Position numbers and translations under genes: made by a program. Under the pieces are notes generated by a model. It did not search any database. It saw only the letters and a program-made list of their open reading frames with translations, and was not told the origin of the DNA. A stretch of 52,500 nucleotides of DNA, taken from assembly GCA_017455525.1 (NCBI GenBank), contig JAFTAP010000025.1, forward strand, positions 1 to 52,500. The letters are read 5' to 3'. This DNA is from Lachnospiraceae bacterium (GTDB lineage Bacteria > Bacillota > Clostridia > Lachnospirales > Lachnospiraceae). Shown piece after piece: positions 52,343 through 52,500 of the stretch (the first letter of the stretch is position 1; each line of letters starts with the position of its first letter).

Positions 52343-52378
52343 TACGCAGCGGCATCTTCTGATGCCTGCTGCGTACCT
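52343..52378 (-). terminator. Terminator of the surface-protein gene
   Basis: TACGCAGC-GGCATC-ttct-GATGCC-TGCTGCGTA forms a long stem with one bulge. On the minus strand it is followed by TCTTTC. It is 35 bp after the stop at 52413. Confidence 0.65.
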
Positions 52379-52412
52379 ACATGGAATATCAGATCTAGGA
52401 TGTTGTCGTTTC

Positions 52413-52500
52413 TTACTTGACCGTCACGGTTATGACGTCCTTGCCGCCATTCTTCGTCGTGATGGTCACTTTTGCCTTGCCGGCCTTCACGCCCTTGATC
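52413..52500 (-). CDS. 3' end of a protein with a Big2-type Ig-like domain
   Basis: The last 28 codons of a minus-strand gene run off the window: IKGVKAGKAKVTITTKNGGK, then DVITVTVK and TAA. The G-x-A-x-V-T-I-T pattern is the final strand pair of a bacterial Ig-like domain group 2, common at the C-terminus of cell-surface or secreted proteins in Lachnospiraceae. The rest of the protein is outside the window. Confidence 0.75.
   Translation of the reverse strand, partial: IKGVKAGKAKVTITTKNGGKDVITVTVK

Overview
The window looks like chromosome from an anaerobic, low-to-mid GC Firmicute of the Lachnospiraceae (Butyrivibrio or Pseudobutyrivibrio type). The evidence is a Gram-positive gene set (HprK, a Crh-like HPr paralogue, WhiA, class A PBP, CIRCE-controlled clpB), long multi-receiver hybrid histidine kinases, a signal-less GH9 cellodextrinase-type enzyme and TTGACA/TGnTATAAT promoters. 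The organism assignment is inference from gene content.

Layout. 1-4170: SRP RNA (minus), then a plus-strand housekeeping operon (THUMP RNA methyltransferase, amidase-like protein, RdgB, YfcE phosphodiesterase) embedded in hairpin repeats. 4165-8224: clpB under a CIRCE operator, a 55-codon remnant of metY, and a PrsA-like lipoprotein. 8347-12631: a small acidic membrane protein, a class A PBP, and AhcY. 12801-13313: a secreted Ala-rich protein with three 29-residue repeats. 13514-22833: five minus-strand signalling genes with four hybrid kinases, one of them fused to a complete APC-type amino-acid permease, plus an HPt domain and a lone receiver. 22974-29315: an MTA/SAH deaminase, and an hprK-glk-murB-rapZ-whiA-crh operon. 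29478-29828: a protein of unknown function.

29916-45215 is the main discovery candidate, a RiPP locus. A Nif11-type precursor with a GG cleavage site has a Ser/Thr-rich core and no cysteine anywhere. Its operon encodes a LanM-like protein with an intact dehydratase active site but a shortened cyclase half lacking the zinc ligands, a radical SAM/SPASM enzyme with an unrecognised 300-residue N-terminal region, a NodU/TobZ-type carbamoyltransferase, a 93-residue unknown, an SGNH protein and an iron-sulfur flavoprotein. The divergent operon encodes the NHLM-type exporter: HlyD protein, C39 peptidase-ABC and a second ABC. The parts agree with each other: without cysteine no lanthionine can form, and without a working cyclase none would be made. 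The product may therefore be a Dhb-rich, further modified, exported linear or C-C cross-linked peptide.

45330-52500: uvrC, an L-fucose/L-arabinose isomerase-family protein, a fructosamine-kinase-like protein, the cytosolic GH9, and the 3' end of a Big2-type surface protein.

Two window-wide patterns stand out. First, a family of modular hairpin repeats is shared, at up to 34/35 identity, between distant intergenic regions. Second, at least four genes (379, 8224, 38746, 47201) have an extended -10 box ending 6-8 nt before the ATG and no Shine-Dalgarno, which predicts leaderless mRNAs.
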